60,000 nucleotides of DNA, from positions 1 to 60,000 of the forward strand of contig NZ_JACHWR010000003.1 in assembly GCF_014191495.1 (NCBI RefSeq), given 5' to 3'. The translations under genes were made by a program, and so were the position numbers. The DNA comes from Nocardioides soli. GTDB taxonomy: Bacteria; Actinomycetota; Actinomycetes; Propionibacteriales; Nocardioidaceae. Under the pieces are notes generated by a model. It was not told the origin of the DNA. It did not search any database and saw only the letters and a list, made by a program, of their open reading frames with translations. Positions 1 to 9,348 of this stretch are shown here, piece after piece; position 1 is the stretch's first letter; each line of letters opens with the position of its first letter.

Positions 1-90
1 GGTCCACGGCTTCGGGACGCGGCTGCTGGCGGCGTACGGCATCTTCATCATGGCGGCGAGGATGCGGCGCTGGTCGCGCTCGCTGATCAC
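1..90 (-). CDS. Possible 5' end of a gene running off the left edge
   Basis: An open minus-strand frame begins at a GTG at position 90 and runs off the window. It reads VISERDQRRILAAM, then KMPYAASSRVPKPW. No stop is seen, but only about 30 codons are visible and no clear ribosome binding site was found. I do not recognise the family. It may equally be a chance frame in GC-rich DNA. Confidence 0.2.
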   Translation of the reverse strand, partial: MISERDQRRILAAMMKMPYAASSRVPKPWT

Positions 91-364
91 GGTGCCGGTC
101 GGGTCCGGCTGGTCTGCTCGGTCACTAGGGCACCATCCTCTCGACGGATGTCCGATGAGCATTCGTTGAAGGGACTCGGCGAGGGCCGAGGTGACGGCCG
201 TGCTCGGTCGCCCCGTGAGGGCCACGATGACACCGCCGCCCTCGGTCCTCCCGGGGTCGCAGACCGGCATCAGGAAGACGCGCCACAGAGCGCCAGTTAG
301 TGACCGTCCGGCAGCCGATTCCGGGGGCCTTGCCGGGTCGTCGCTGCCAACCTGAGGAGTTCCG

Positions 365-1594
365 TTGTCTGAAGAGACCCCTGAAGTCGTCTACGTCGGC
401 CTGGACTGGGCCGCTCTCGTGCATGCCGTGTGTGTCATGTCCGCGGCCGGGAAGGTGCTGGCCCAGTTCACCATCGAGCACACCGCCGAGGGCATCGCGT
501 CGCTGATCCGTCGACTCGCCAAGCATGGCGACCCCGAGCTCGTGCAGATCGGTATCGAGCGCCCCAACGGGCGCCTGGTCGACCTGCTGCTCGAGGCCGG
601 ACACCCGGTCATCCCGGTGTCCCCGAACGCGATCAAGACCTGGCGCGAGAGCGAGGTCCTCTCCGGAGCGAAGTCCGATGCCGGCGACGCGATGGTGATC
701 GCTGAGTACCTGCGGCTGCGTCACCACCGCCTCCATCCGGTCCAGCCCTACTCGAGTGAGACCAAGGCGTTGCGCACCGTGGTCCGCACCCGCGACGACA
801 TCGTCGAGATGCGGGTGGCCGCGACGAACCAGCTCAGTGCACTGCTGGACGATTTCTGGCCCGGCGCCAAGGCGATCTTCGCCGATGTCGAGTCCCCGAT
901 CAGCCTGGCGTTCCTGCGCCGCTATCCCACCGCCATGGCAGCCGCCCACCTGGGCGAGAAACGCATGACCGCGTTCCTGACCAAGCACGGCTACTCCGGC
1001 CGCCGTCCCGCCAGTGAGCTGCTCGCACGACTGCGCCGCGCACCGGCCGGGACCAACGACTCGGCCCTGGTCGAGGCCGTCCACGACGCGGTGCTCGCTT
1101 TGGTCACCGTGCTCGAAGCCCTCAACACCGCCGGGAAGAACCTCGACCGCTCCGTGGTCGCCCACCTCGGGGAGCACCCGGACGCCGCTGTCTTCACGTC
1201 GCTGCCAAGGTCGGGTCAGATCAACGCCGCCCAGGTACTCGCCGAGTGGGGCGATTCCCGCGCAGCCTACGCCGGACCCGACGCCGTGGCCGCCCTCGCC
1301 GGCGTCACACCGGTGACCAAGGAATCCGGCAAGCAGCGCGCCGTGCACTTCCGCTGGGCATGCAACAAACGCTTCCGCAAAGCCATCACGACCTTCGCAG
1401 ACAACAGTCGGCACGAGAGTCCCTGGGCCGCTCACATCTACGCCCGAGCCCGAGCCCGGGTCCACGACCACCCCCACGCGACCCGTATCCTGGCTCGTGC
1501 CTGGATCCGAGTGATCTACCGCTGCTGGCACACCGGCCAGCCCTACGACGCCAACCTCCACGGGGGAGCCCAGAGGTTGCCGATCGCGGCCTGA
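365..1594 (+). CDS. IS110-family transposase
   Basis: DEDD transposase of an IS110-type insertion sequence, 409 residues, TTG start, full length for the family. The N-terminal RuvC-like domain shows the acidic set D14 (YVGLDWA), E65 (GIERPNGR), D105 and D108 (KSDAGDA). The C-terminal Transposase_20 half has the helix-hairpin-helix LPRSGQINAAQVLAEWG around residue 280 and the family serine in VTKESGKQ. IS110 elements usually lack clear terminal inverted repeats and target duplications, so I did not define the ends. No frameshift is seen, so the gene looks functional. It lies about 20 bp from the 3' end of the next, convergent gene. A second, decayed IS110-type gene of a different lineage lies at 40.1-41.0 kb. 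Confidence 0.93.
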   Translation: MSEETPEVVYVGLDWAALVHAVCVMSAAGKVLAQFTIEHTAEGIASLIRRLAKHGDPELVQIGIERPNGRLVDLLLEAGHPVIPVSPNAIKTWRESEVLSGAKSDAGDAMVIAEYLRLRHHRLHPVQPYSSETKALRTVVRTRDDIVEMRVAATNQLSALLDDFWPGAKAIFADVESPISLAFLRRYPTAMAAAHLGEKRMTAFLTKHGYSGRRPASELLARLRRAPAGTNDSALVEAVHDAVLALVTVLEALNTAGKNLDRSVVAHLGEHPDAAVFTSLPRSGQINAAQVLAEWGDSRAAYAGPDAVAALAGVTPVTKESGKQRAVHFRWACNKRFRKAITTFADNSRHESPWAAHIYARARARVHDHPHATRILARAWIRVIYRCWHTGQPYDANLHGGAQRLPIAA

Positions 1595-1614
1595 GGTTGA
1601 CTCAGGAAGTGTCA

Positions 1615-2076
1615 TCACAGCTCCTGTTCGGTGGTGCGGGTGGCGTACTCGGCGTGCAGGGCGTCCAGCGCCGTGGCGACGCTGGACAGGGCCGCGTCCA
1701 GGTGGGCGCGGGCGGTCTCGGGGGTCCAGCGGCGCACGTCGCGCAGCCGGTGCTCGATGACGATCAGGTCCGACGTGGTCTCGCTGAGGGTGTGCCGGTC
1801 CTTGGCCGCGCTGGCGGCGATGTCGGCGGCGGTGCCAGTCGGGGTGGTGTCTCGCTTCGCGATGGGGACGAACTGGTTGAGCGGCAGGGTTCGGGGGCCG
1901 AGGACTGGGGCTGCGATGTGGACTTCGCGTCCGGCGCGGCCGGGCTCATCCACCCTCACGGTGGTGATGGGGAATGCGATGCCGGTGTCGGGGTCGAGCA
2001 GGGTGTCGGTGGGCCGGAGATCCCATGCGCGGACCTGCTCGGTGGCGAGGTCGGTGTGAGTGGTGGTGTCGGTCAT
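1615..2076 (-). CDS. Hypothetical protein of the ICE/plasmid block
   Basis: 153 residues, ATG start preceded by GAGGAG. No family recognised. The N-terminal half has WDLRPTDTLLDPDTG and VHIAAPVLGPRTLPLN, suggesting a small beta-rich domain. The C-terminal half is helical (RHTLSETTSDLIVIEHRLRD). It is soluble, with no signal or membrane segment. It lies just downstream of the DUF932 gene on the same strand and is likely co-transcribed with it. Its role is unknown; the position suggests accessory plasmid or ICE maintenance. Confidence 0.65.
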   Translation of the reverse strand: MTDTTTHTDLATEQVRAWDLRPTDTLLDPDTGIAFPITTVRVDEPGRAGREVHIAAPVLGPRTLPLNQFVPIAKRDTTPTGTAADIAASAAKDRHTLSETTSDLIVIEHRLRDVRRWTPETARAHLDAALSSVATALDALHAEYATRTTEQEL

Positions 2077-2152
2077 GGCTCCTCGTTCGGTTGGGCCGGT
2101 GGCGGGCCGGACTCGGGGTCTCGGCCCGCCACCGGAGGAACTGGGGTGACGG

Positions 2153-3156
2153 TCAGGCCGGGGCGAGCGCGGTCCTGGCGCGGCGCTTGATCCGGTCGGG
2201 GTCCTCGCTGGTGAGCATCCGCGTGGCCCGGGCGGTCTGCTCGTCGCCCTTGGTGCGGACCGGGGCGTAGTGGTCGACGTACTCGGCCACGGCCTGGTAG
2301 CCGGCCCACGCGGTGTCGCGCATGCCGGCCTGCGTCTCGGCGTCGGCGAAGAGCCAGTGCAGCCGGGAGCGGCGACGGCGCTCGGTCTCGCGGACTTGCT
2401 TGGTCGCGTTGGCCTCGGCCTTGCCGAACGTGGCGTCGATCAGGGCGTCGAACGCGGCGTCGGTCATGGTCTGCTGGATCAGCCGCTCGGCCTCGACCTG
2501 GAAGGCGTCGACGTAGGTGAAGGTCAGCCCGAGCGCATCGCGGGCGGCCTGTACGGCGGCCTTGGCGTTGCGGGTGTGCCGGATCGAGAACGACGACTCG
2601 TGGTTGCGCAGCGCTGCGCTCTGGGTGTTCGCGCACACGACGCGGACCGGGGTGAGGAGGATGCGGAACGCGCTAGACCCGTCGTGGCTGTTGAGCGCGG
2701 CGATGTTCAGGTCGACGCGGTCGGTGCCGCCGACGGTGAGCGAGTCCGGCAGCTGCATCGTGATGGACACCTGCCGACCGCCACGCAGCGACCCGGCGGT
2801 GTCGAAGATCGCGCCGGACTCGTCGGCCAGAAGGTTCAGGAACTCGGCGTGGTTTTCGTTCTGCAGCGGGGTGTAGCCGCCGCCGACGACGCCGAGCGCC
2901 TCAGGCTCGCCGGTGAACGGGTTGGTGCGCACCGTGGCGAAGCCCGGGACCTCGATCGCGGTGACGCCGCCCTCGCTGACCTCGGCGGTGGTGAGCGGCA
3001 ACTTCCGGACGTCCCAGCCGCCCAGGTGGCCGAGCGTCATGGCCGCCTCGGCGGTGAACGCGCGGTCGCGGACGGTGGTGCCCAGGCGGTGCCAGGCGTC
3101 CTTGCGGGCGAAGACGGCTGCGGCCTGCGAGCCGTGGGTCTCGTCTCGTGTGACAT
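2153..3156 (-). CDS. DUF932 phage/plasmid-like protein (start region frameshifted)
   Basis: Member of the DUF932 (TIGR03299-like) family, common on actinobacterial plasmids and ICEs; biochemical role unknown. Family signatures seen are KDAWHRLGTTV, EAMTLGHLGGWDVRK, VVGGGYTPLQN and VCANTQSAAL, ending near residue 335. The main frame opens only at a TTG (3184) with no good ribosome binding site. The best initiation signal is GGAGG then ATG at 3156, which would give MSHET, a plausible family start, but it reads in another frame. A single lost base between about 3140 and 3156 would join ATG 3156 to the main frame. The gene is therefore either inactivated at its start, mis-sequenced, or started weakly at TTG. 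It follows the ParB-like gene on the same strand. Confidence 0.8.
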
Positions 3157-3282
3157 GTCGGGGTCCTCCCGGGTAGCGGATCAAACGAACTGGGTTCGTT
3201 CTATGGTTTCTATTCCATTGAGGGCGGGTTCTCCACAGGAAGAACCGCCCTCAGGTGGTGGGGGTGGGGGAGTGCGACCCGG

Positions 3283-4869
3283 TTAGGCGGCGCTGTCGCT
3301 GGCCTCGGTGCCGCTGGCCTCGTCCTCCGGCTCGTCGCTGCCGGTGGTCGTCTGCGGCTCCTCGCCGAGCAGGATCCGCTCGACCTCGCTGGGCTGGTAG
3401 CCCCACTCCACGAGCGCGCCGAGCACGCGGGCATCCCACGCGGTCGGGTTGCGCCACGAGTGCTTGCCGGTCGTGGCCTCCCACGCGGCGATGACGGCGG
3501 CGAGCGTGGTCATGGTCGCGGCCTTCGGCGTGCTCGCCTTGGTGGCGATCTTGTGGCACTCGTCGTGCCCCGCGCCGTAGTAGCCGGTCGGACGGTCGAC
3601 GCCCAGCAGCGTGAACAGCATCGGGTGCCGGTGGTCCATGGCCTTGCTCAGCGAGTGGTGGCCGGTGACGACGGCCTCGCAGATCAGGGCCTCGGCACCC
3701 TTCGGGGCGGTCTTGCGGGCGACGAACGTGGCCAGCCACTCGCGGCGCACCGTCTCCGCGCTCGCCCAGGCCTTGTTGTTGGCGATCACGCGGCGGCGCT
3801 CCTCGCGGCGGGCCTCGGCCTCCTCCTCGCTCTCGCCCTCGTGGCTGCTGTCGCCGGAGGTGCTGCCGGACGCGCCGCGACGGCGCAGGCCGGAGGCGGC
3901 GAGGTCGGTCACGACCCACACCGGCAGGTACTGCTGGTAGGGCTCGGCGGGCTCGTAGACCTCGTCCTCCGACTCGTCGCCGTCCTCGCTCTCCTCGTCG
4001 TACTCGTCCTCGGGGTAGACCCACTCCTTGACGACGTGGACGCGAGCGCCGGGGACGTTGGGCCACTCCTCCTCGGGCAGCGGCTCGCCGTCCTCGGTGA
4101 CCAGCCGCTCGATGCGCAGCACCTCGTCGGCCTCCTCGACCTCCTCGGCGCTCAGCACCGGCAGGCCCTCGGCGCGCAGCCGCTCGACCTCGGTGGCGTC
4201 GGCCTCGCGCTCTGCGGCCTCGTCGCGCAGCCGCTGGGACTCGTGGGCGAGCGAGCGCCGCCACTTCTTGGTGTTCTCCAGGCGCTCGACGGCCTCGGGG
4301 TCGTGCTCGAACTCGGCGAAGATCGCGGCCTCCTCCAACGTCAGGTCGCCGGAGTCGAGCCGGTTGCGGCTCTGGTCGGCCTTGGTGACCGTCAGGGCGG
4401 CGTTCACGGTCGGGCGGTCGATGCTGGTGCGCTTGGCGATCTGCGCGGCGCTCACGCCGAGCAGGGCCAGCTGCTCCACGCCCGCGACGACCTCGGCCTC
4501 GCGCATCCCAGCGCGGTGGATGTTCTCGACCATCTGGTCACCGATCCGGTCGGCGTCGGCGGGCTGGGGCACGACGCGGGCCGGGATCAGCCCGGTCGGG
4601 GTGCCGACCTCGGCGGCGGTCACGGTGCGGCGCTGGCCACGCAGCAGGACGTACTGGCCGTCCTCGTTGCGGTAGACCGTGACGGCCTCCAGCACGCCGC
4701 GCTCCTTGATCGACTTGCGGAACTCCTTGTGGTCGGCGCGCAGGTCGGTCCGGACGTTGGTGCCGATGATGATGTCGGCGGGGTCGAAGTACATGAACTC
4801 CTCGGCCTGGACGACCTCGGCGGCCTCGTCGGCGACGGTGTCGGCGGGGGTCTGGACGCTGTCGGTCAT
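3283..4869 (-). CDS. ParB/RepB-type nuclease-CTPase domain protein
   Basis: 528 residues from ATG 4869, chosen because GGAGGA lies 7 bases upstream; longer in-frame starts lack a site. The N-terminal ParB-like domain (about residues 25-125) has the box-II-like motifs RGQRR (77-81) and ENIHR (115-119). A helix-turn-helix segment follows (GVSAAQIAKRTSIDRPTVNA). The middle is very acidic (about residues 300-330, Glu/Asp/Ser rich), and the C-terminal domain contains VIANNKAWASAETVRREWLA. There is no ParA neighbour, so this is probably not a classic partition pair. ParB-like proteins next to DUF932 and ssb are typical of actinobacterial ICEs and plasmids, where they may act in DNA handling or regulation. 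It is divergent from the 5180 gene across a 310-bp gap holding a strong palindrome. Confidence 0.82.
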   Translation of the reverse strand: MTDSVQTPADTVADEAAEVVQAEEFMYFDPADIIIGTNVRTDLRADHKEFRKSIKERGVLEAVTVYRNEDGQYVLLRGQRRTVTAAEVGTPTGLIPARVVPQPADADRIGDQMVENIHRAGMREAEVVAGVEQLALLGVSAAQIAKRTSIDRPTVNAALTVTKADQSRNRLDSGDLTLEEAAIFAEFEHDPEAVERLENTKKWRRSLAHESQRLRDEAAEREADATEVERLRAEGLPVLSAEEVEEADEVLRIERLVTEDGEPLPEEEWPNVPGARVHVVKEWVYPEDEYDEESEDGDESEDEVYEPAEPYQQYLPVWVVTDLAASGLRRRGASGSTSGDSSHEGESEEEAEARREERRRVIANNKAWASAETVRREWLATFVARKTAPKGAEALICEAVVTGHHSLSKAMDHRHPMLFTLLGVDRPTGYYGAGHDECHKIATKASTPKAATMTTLAAVIAAWEATTGKHSWRNPTAWDARVLGALVEWGYQPSEVERILLGEEPQTTTGSDEPEDEASGTEASDSAA

Positions 4870-5179
4870 GCTGCTGTCCTCCATGAGTAGAATAGAAAGA
4901 ACTGACAGGACTGAGTCTCCCAACGGGGGCCGACGCCTACCGGGCCACGGGGCGGACTTGTGGAAAGGTGGGCACCCGGTGAGGGTGGGGTAACCCCGGC
5001 CTCACCGGGCGCGGACTCCGCTGCGGCGGCGCGGCGCAGTTGCACCTCGTAGCTGGCTGGACGGGAAGGACTCGAGCGAGGGTGGGAACGGCTGCGCGGG
5101 GCCCCGACCGGGAATGCAGCGGCGTTGGTGTTAGCCGCTGCAGCTCGGCGCCGGCGGCCGAGGCCAGGGGAGTGATCAG
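4870..5179. other. Divergent intergenic region of the ParB-like gene
   Basis: A 310-bp gap between two divergent genes, with no coding frame I would support. It contains the hairpin at 4975-5009 and must hold promoters for both sides. The AT-richest stretch lies just upstream of the ParB-like start (about 4886-4905), a plausible promoter location for that gene. Confidence 0.5.
4975..5009. promoter_or_regulatory. 35-nt two-part palindrome between divergent genes
   Basis: Perfect 10-bp arms CCCGGTGAGG (4975-4984) and CCTCACCGGG (5000-5009) enclose a second perfect pair, GGGG/CCCC (4987-4990 and 4994-4997), around TAA. The two stems are separated by two mismatched bases per side. There is no T tract and it is not at the end of a gene, so a terminator is unlikely. 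Its place upstream of a ParB-like gene suggests an operator or a parS-like binding site. That role is inference. Confidence 0.5.
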
Positions 5180-5635
5180 GTGACGAGCCAGACCACGATC
5201 CCGGTGGGGATCTACTGGAAGCCCGGTGTGTGGGACCTCGCGCGATCGGCCTACCTCGCAGACCTGGACACCGACGCCGACTCGCCCGGCTCGTTCGTCG
5301 GGTGGCTCGCCCAGGCGCTCGAGGTGCACGCCCGGCGCTCACCGCAGCAGCGGGCCGAGCTTGCGGCTGCGGGCGAGAAGCATCCCGCCCTGGTCAGCGT
5401 GACGCGCAAGAGCTTCAACAAGAAGCACGACCTGCCGGCCTCGACCCTCGAGGCGGTCGAAGACGCGCTCGTGGCCGATCGCCAGGAGCTCGGCCGGATG
5501 CTCGCCCGCTCTGCGTTCGCCCAGGAGGCGGTCATCGCGGCGGCCGAGGAGGCCCGCCGGCGGCTGGGCCGAGACCTGCCCCCGCCGCCGCAGAAGCTCA
5601 GCAACCGCCCGCCGCGGCGCCGGCCGGCACGGTAG
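5180..5635 (+). CDS. Small hypothetical, possibly ribbon-helix-helix DNA-binding protein
   Basis: 151 residues, GTG start 8 bases after GGGGAG. The N-terminal part VGIYWKPGVWDLARSAYLAD, then PGSFVGWLAQALEVHARR, resembles the short beta-strand plus two-helix layout of ribbon-helix-helix domains seen in plasmid centromere-binding proteins; this similarity is by eye only. The middle is helical (TLEAVEDALVADRQELGRML) and the C-terminus is basic and proline rich (PPPPQKLSNRPPRRRPAR). It is divergent from the ParB-like gene and upstream of ssb, so a role in plasmid/ICE maintenance is plausible. Confidence 0.65.
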   Translation: MTSQTTIPVGIYWKPGVWDLARSAYLADLDTDADSPGSFVGWLAQALEVHARRSPQQRAELAAAGEKHPALVSVTRKSFNKKHDLPASTLEAVEDALVADRQELGRMLARSAFAQEAVIAAAEEARRRLGRDLPPPPQKLSNRPPRRRPAR

Positions 5636-5689
5636 GCCAGCTGCCCGCCGGCCGGGTGGTGTCGGTGGCTGCGAGCGTCCTTCCCGGCG

Positions 5690-5720
5690 CCCCGATCCGG
5701 TACCCGAGAGCCGGTCGGGG
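5690..5720 (+). terminator. Hairpin downstream of the 5180 gene
   Basis: Imperfect inverted repeat CCCCGATCCGG (5690-5700) / CCGGTCGGGG (5711-5720), one base bulged, 10-nt loop, about 55 bp after the stop codon. There is no T run, so if it is a terminator it is of the GC-hairpin type common in actinobacteria. Confidence 0.35.
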
Positions 5721-5812
5721 CACTTCCGTGCGCTGTGGGGATGACCGGCTGCACGCGAGCTCGAGCAACTAGTTCGACAGATGTAATCGCTGCCGGACCC
5801 CGACGGGACCTA

Positions 5813-5848
5813 GGTGACTGCGGGACCGATTTCCGTCTCGCAGTCACC
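5813..5848 (+). promoter_or_regulatory. 13-bp hairpin abutting the ssb ribosome binding site
   Basis: Left arm 5813-5825 pairs with right arm 5836-5848 over 13 bp with one G-U pair (core GGTGACTGCG / CGCAGTCACC) and a 10-nt loop. The right arm ends one or two bases before the ssb Shine-Dalgarno GGAGGA (about 5850-5856). This position fits an operator or an mRNA structure controlling ssb translation better than a terminator. No T run follows. Confidence 0.5.
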
Positions 5849-5860
5849 CAGGAGGAAGTC

Positions 5861-6250
5861 ATGTCGACCACCGTCACCTTCGCCGGCAACCTGGCCGAGG
5901 CGCCAGAGCTGCTCTACACCCGCGAGAACAAGCCGTTCGTCAGCTGCCGGGTCCTGGTCAACCGCCGGACCCAGAACGACCAGGGGGAGTGGGTCAACGA
6001 CGAGCCCACCGCCCACAACGTCAAGATCTTCGGCTCGGCCGCCACCCACGTGCACGACAGCTGCGGATCCGGCGACCCGATCTTCGTCCACGGCCTCGAG
6101 CGCACCGAGGCCTGGGCTGACAAGGAGACCGGCGAGAAGCGCACCAAGGACGTCGTGGTCGTCGACAACCGCTTCGGCGAGGTCGGCCTGTCGCTCAAGT
6201 ACGTCTCCGCGCGCATCGAGCGCGCCCCCCAAGCGGCCCAGGTCAGCTGA
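5861..6250 (+). CDS. ssb: Single-stranded DNA-binding protein, ICE/plasmid type
   Basis: 129 residues from ATG 5861, preceded by GGAGGA. One OB fold: MSTTVTFAGNLAEAPEL, then KPFVSCRVLVNRR and VHGLERTEAWADKETGE, matching the SSB strand pattern. The usual acidic C-terminal tail (DDDIPF type) is absent; the protein ends ERAPQAAQVS. That suggests it does not recruit host SSB partners in the normal way, as for many plasmid-borne SSBs. It would coat single-stranded DNA during conjugative transfer or replication. A 13-bp hairpin lies immediately upstream, and the DUF4192 gene starts 14 bp downstream, giving a likely operon. Confidence 0.85.
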   Translation: MSTTVTFAGNLAEAPELLYTRENKPFVSCRVLVNRRTQNDQGEWVNDEPTAHNVKIFGSAATHVHDSCGSGDPIFVHGLERTEAWADKETGEKRTKDVVVVDNRFGEVGLSLKYVSARIERAPQAAQVS

Positions 6251-6264
6251 GGAGGTTCGCTCCG

Positions 6265-7293
6265 ATGGATCTCGTCGTACAGTCCCCGGACGAGCTGCTG
6301 GCCGCGGTGCCGCACGTCCTCGGCTTCAAGCCGGAGGAGTCGATCGTGCTCGTGCCCTTCCGGCCCGGGCTGTCCATCACTCGCGTCGACCTGCCGAAGA
6401 CGGCGGCAGACCGTGAGGAAGTGTGGGACGCCCTCAGCGGCCCGTACGGCCGCCACGCCCGCCCCGGAGCCCGCCTGGCGATCCTCTGCTTCACCGAGGA
6501 CCGCCGCAGCGCCGAGCTGGCCAGCCAGCATCTGTCCAACCGCCTCGAGACCGTGGGCATCACCACCCACATCCGGCTGTGGGCCGACGGCGAGCGGTGG
6601 CGTGAGTTCAACACCGGCCAGACCGGGCTGCAGACCCAAGCGACCGCCGAGCGGATCGCGGCCGCCACCGTCCTGACCGGCGCCGCCCAGCCGGCGGCCA
6701 GTCGAGCCTCGCTGGCCGCCTCCATGGTCGGTGACCGGGAGCCGATCGCCCAGCTGCTCCCCGCGGCCCGGGCCGCGGCCGCGGACAGCACTCCCGTCCT
6801 CGAGCGGGACTGGGCGCTGGACCGGCTCGAGCAGTTCCACGCCGACGGCAACCGGCTCTCCGACGTCGACGGCGCACGGATGCTGGTGGCCCTGGGGACG
6901 ATCAGCACCCGCGACGCGCTCTGGGAGGACATGAGCCGCGAGAACCGCACCTGCCACATGGCCCTGTGGAACGACCTCACCCGCCGCGCTCCTGACGAGG
7001 TCCGCGCAGCGCCGGCCTCCATGCTCGGCTTCGCCAGCTGGCTGCACGGCGATGGGGCCAAGGCCTGGTGCGCCCTCGACCAGGTGCCCGCGGACCGGCC
7101 CTACTCCATGGCCGCCATCGTCGCCTCGGCGCTGCAGAACGGCATCCACCCCCGTGAGTCGGAGCGGTACCAGACCCAGACGCGTGGCCTCGCCGCCGAG
7201 CTGGACGAGTCCTTCGTCCCCAAGCCAGCCGGCCAGCAGCGCGACATCCCCGGCACGCAGCCCATCACCGACCGTCCGGCCCCGGGCCGCTGA
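6265..7293 (+). CDS. DUF4192 family protein
   Basis: 342 residues, ATG 6265 with GAGGAGG upstream. DUF4192 signature at the N-terminus: SPDELLAAVPHVLGFKPEES, then IVLVPFRPG. The middle has RERDWALDRL-like text (VLERDWALDRLEQF) and the C-terminal part has ASMLGFASWLHGDGAKAWCALDQV, both typical of the family. Length is normal for the family. DUF4192 proteins are actinobacterial, of unknown function, often found beside ssb or ParB-like genes on plasmids. It is translated from the ssb transcript (14-bp gap) and followed 14 bp later by a 51-codon gene. Confidence 0.82.
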   Translation: MDLVVQSPDELLAAVPHVLGFKPEESIVLVPFRPGLSITRVDLPKTAADREEVWDALSGPYGRHARPGARLAILCFTEDRRSAELASQHLSNRLETVGITTHIRLWADGERWREFNTGQTGLQTQATAERIAAATVLTGAAQPAASRASLAASMVGDREPIAQLLPAARAAAADSTPVLERDWALDRLEQFHADGNRLSDVDGARMLVALGTISTRDALWEDMSRENRTCHMALWNDLTRRAPDEVRAAPASMLGFASWLHGDGAKAWCALDQVPADRPYSMAAIVASALQNGIHPRESERYQTQTRGLAAELDESFVPKPAGQQRDIPGTQPITDRPAPGR

Positions 7294-7307
7294 GGAGGAC
7301 CACCGCG

Positions 7308-7463
7308 ATGAACCACGACGACGACACCACGGTGCAGCACAGCACCACCGAGCGGCAACTGCGGCGCCTGGTCGTACCCGAGCGCGCGGCCTACGCGGCC
7401 GACAAGCGCCTCGACGTCATCCACGAACCCGACCTCGACCTGCTGTGGGGAGGCCCGGAATGA
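7308..7463 (+). CDS. Small 51-residue protein of the ssb operon
   Basis: ATG 7308 follows GAGGAGG by a normal spacing; stop at 7461-7463. The sequence runs MNHDDDTTVQHSTTERQLRR, then LVVPERAAYAADKRLDVIHE, ending DLLWGGPE. No family recognised. Its stop overlaps the ATG of the dprA-like pseudogene (ATGA), which indicates translational coupling in the ancestral operon. Confidence 0.6.
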   Translation: MNHDDDTTVQHSTTERQLRRLVVPERAAYAADKRLDVIHEPDLDLLWGGPE

Positions 7464-8345
7464 GCACTCCGCACGCCGACGTCGACGACCGGCTGGCTCG
7501 CCCGCGTCAAGCTGAGCAGCACCATCGAGTCCGGCGACCTGCGCGTCACCGGGCTGGTCAGCGAGCTCGGCGTACCGAATGTCCTGGTATCTCGAGGCCC
7601 GGGCGAGGTGGAGAACCACTGGGCTTCTGCATCGGCCAGGAGCTCGCCCACGACGACCCACCAGGCTGCTCGAGCAGGTCGCCGGCGCCGGCGTCCGGTT
7701 CATCATCCCGTCCGACCACTCCAAGCCGGCGACCTGATCCAGCTTGGAGCCGACGCCGTGGCCGTGGTCGGGTCGCGTGCCGCGACGAGCTACAGCACGC
7801 ACCAGGCCACCGAGCTGAACCGCGAGCTCGCGACCATGGGCCACACTGTCGTCAGCGGCCTCGCCTACGGCGTGGACCAGGGCGCGCACCGCGGCGCAGT
7901 CGTTGGCGGCGGCCCGACCATCGCCGTCATGCCGTCCGGCGCCGACCGGTCCCCTCCGGCCGCGAACGCCCAGTTGCTCGAGGCGATCGCGGAACGCGGC
8001 CTTATCGTCGCCGAGGCGCCCCCGGGGGCCGCGCCCACGCGCACCGCGTTCCTCGCCCGGAACAGGATCGTCGCTGGTCTGTCCGAAGGCACTGTGGTCG
8101 TTGAGGGCGCCATACGCAGCGGCGCCCTCAACACCCTCGCCCAGTGGACCGACACACTCGGCCGTCCCGTCATGGGCGTCCCAGGACCAGTCAGCAGCGC
8201 CGCCACGCGGACCGAGAGTCCTGGCCGCCGACGGCAACCTCGACGCACTACGTTTGCGTACCGGCCTCCCCAGCGTCCATTTTCGCCTCCCGAGCTGGCT
8301 GCGCGAGACGGAGCACGGCCCTGCTGTCCACCTCGAGGTCTGTAG
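7460..8345 (+). pseudogene. Frameshifted dprA-like (DNA-processing A) gene, copy 1
   Basis: A Rossmann-fold DprA/Smf-like protein broken by several frameshifts in its first third. From ATG 7460 the start reads MSTPHADVDDRLAR, but VKLSSTIESGDLRVTGLVSE, then LLEQVAGAGVRFIIPSDHSK, then VAVVGSRAATSYSTHQATEL lie in different frames. The last two thirds are continuous (frame from 7608): VVSGLAYGVDQGAHRGAVVG, FLARNRIVAGLSEGTVVVEG and LGRPVMGVPGPVSSA match the DprA core GSRAAT, SGxAxGxDxxAHRGA, RNRIxAGL and VPGPV. DprA proteins bind single-stranded DNA and load RecA. Plasmid/ICE copies may protect incoming DNA. Confidence 0.75.
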
Positions 8346-8356
8346 GGAGGGCCGGG

Positions 8357-9034
<678 letters not shown>

Positions 9035-9348
9035 ACGGAACAACGACGTTGTCCTGGATTCGGGGGCGGGCCATCATCTTGAACGTCGGCCAGAGCGGGA
9101 CACCCGTTAATCGTGGAGACGACCGAACTTTGAGGACCGAGTGATCTAGGACGATGGTATAGCGGTATCTAACGAGAACCAAGCAATGCTCGGTTCTCAA
9201 CAATAGGTAGGACTCTAGGCGCATTCTTAACGAGCAATATCGGGTGTTCGGCCATGTCTTCGCAGCTTATGTCCACGTAGAGATCTGCCTGCCATTGGCC
9301 ATACCAACATGAAGCGTTGATTCATCTATACCACAAGGAGGTACACCA
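9035..9348. other. Intergenic region upstream of the dioxygenase operon
   Basis: About 310 bp with no gene I can support. Base composition drops clearly here, marking the left edge of the lower-GC catabolic segment. It should carry the promoter of the dioxygenase genes. An AT-rich stretch at about 9150-9230 is the best candidate area, but I do not assign -35/-10 boxes. The ribosome binding site AAGGAGG for the next gene is at 9336-9342. Confidence 0.5.

Noticed and set aside
125..1618. 497-codon open frame on the minus strand
   Set aside because: Exactly opposite the IS110 transposase; a GC-bias shadow with no recognisable domain.
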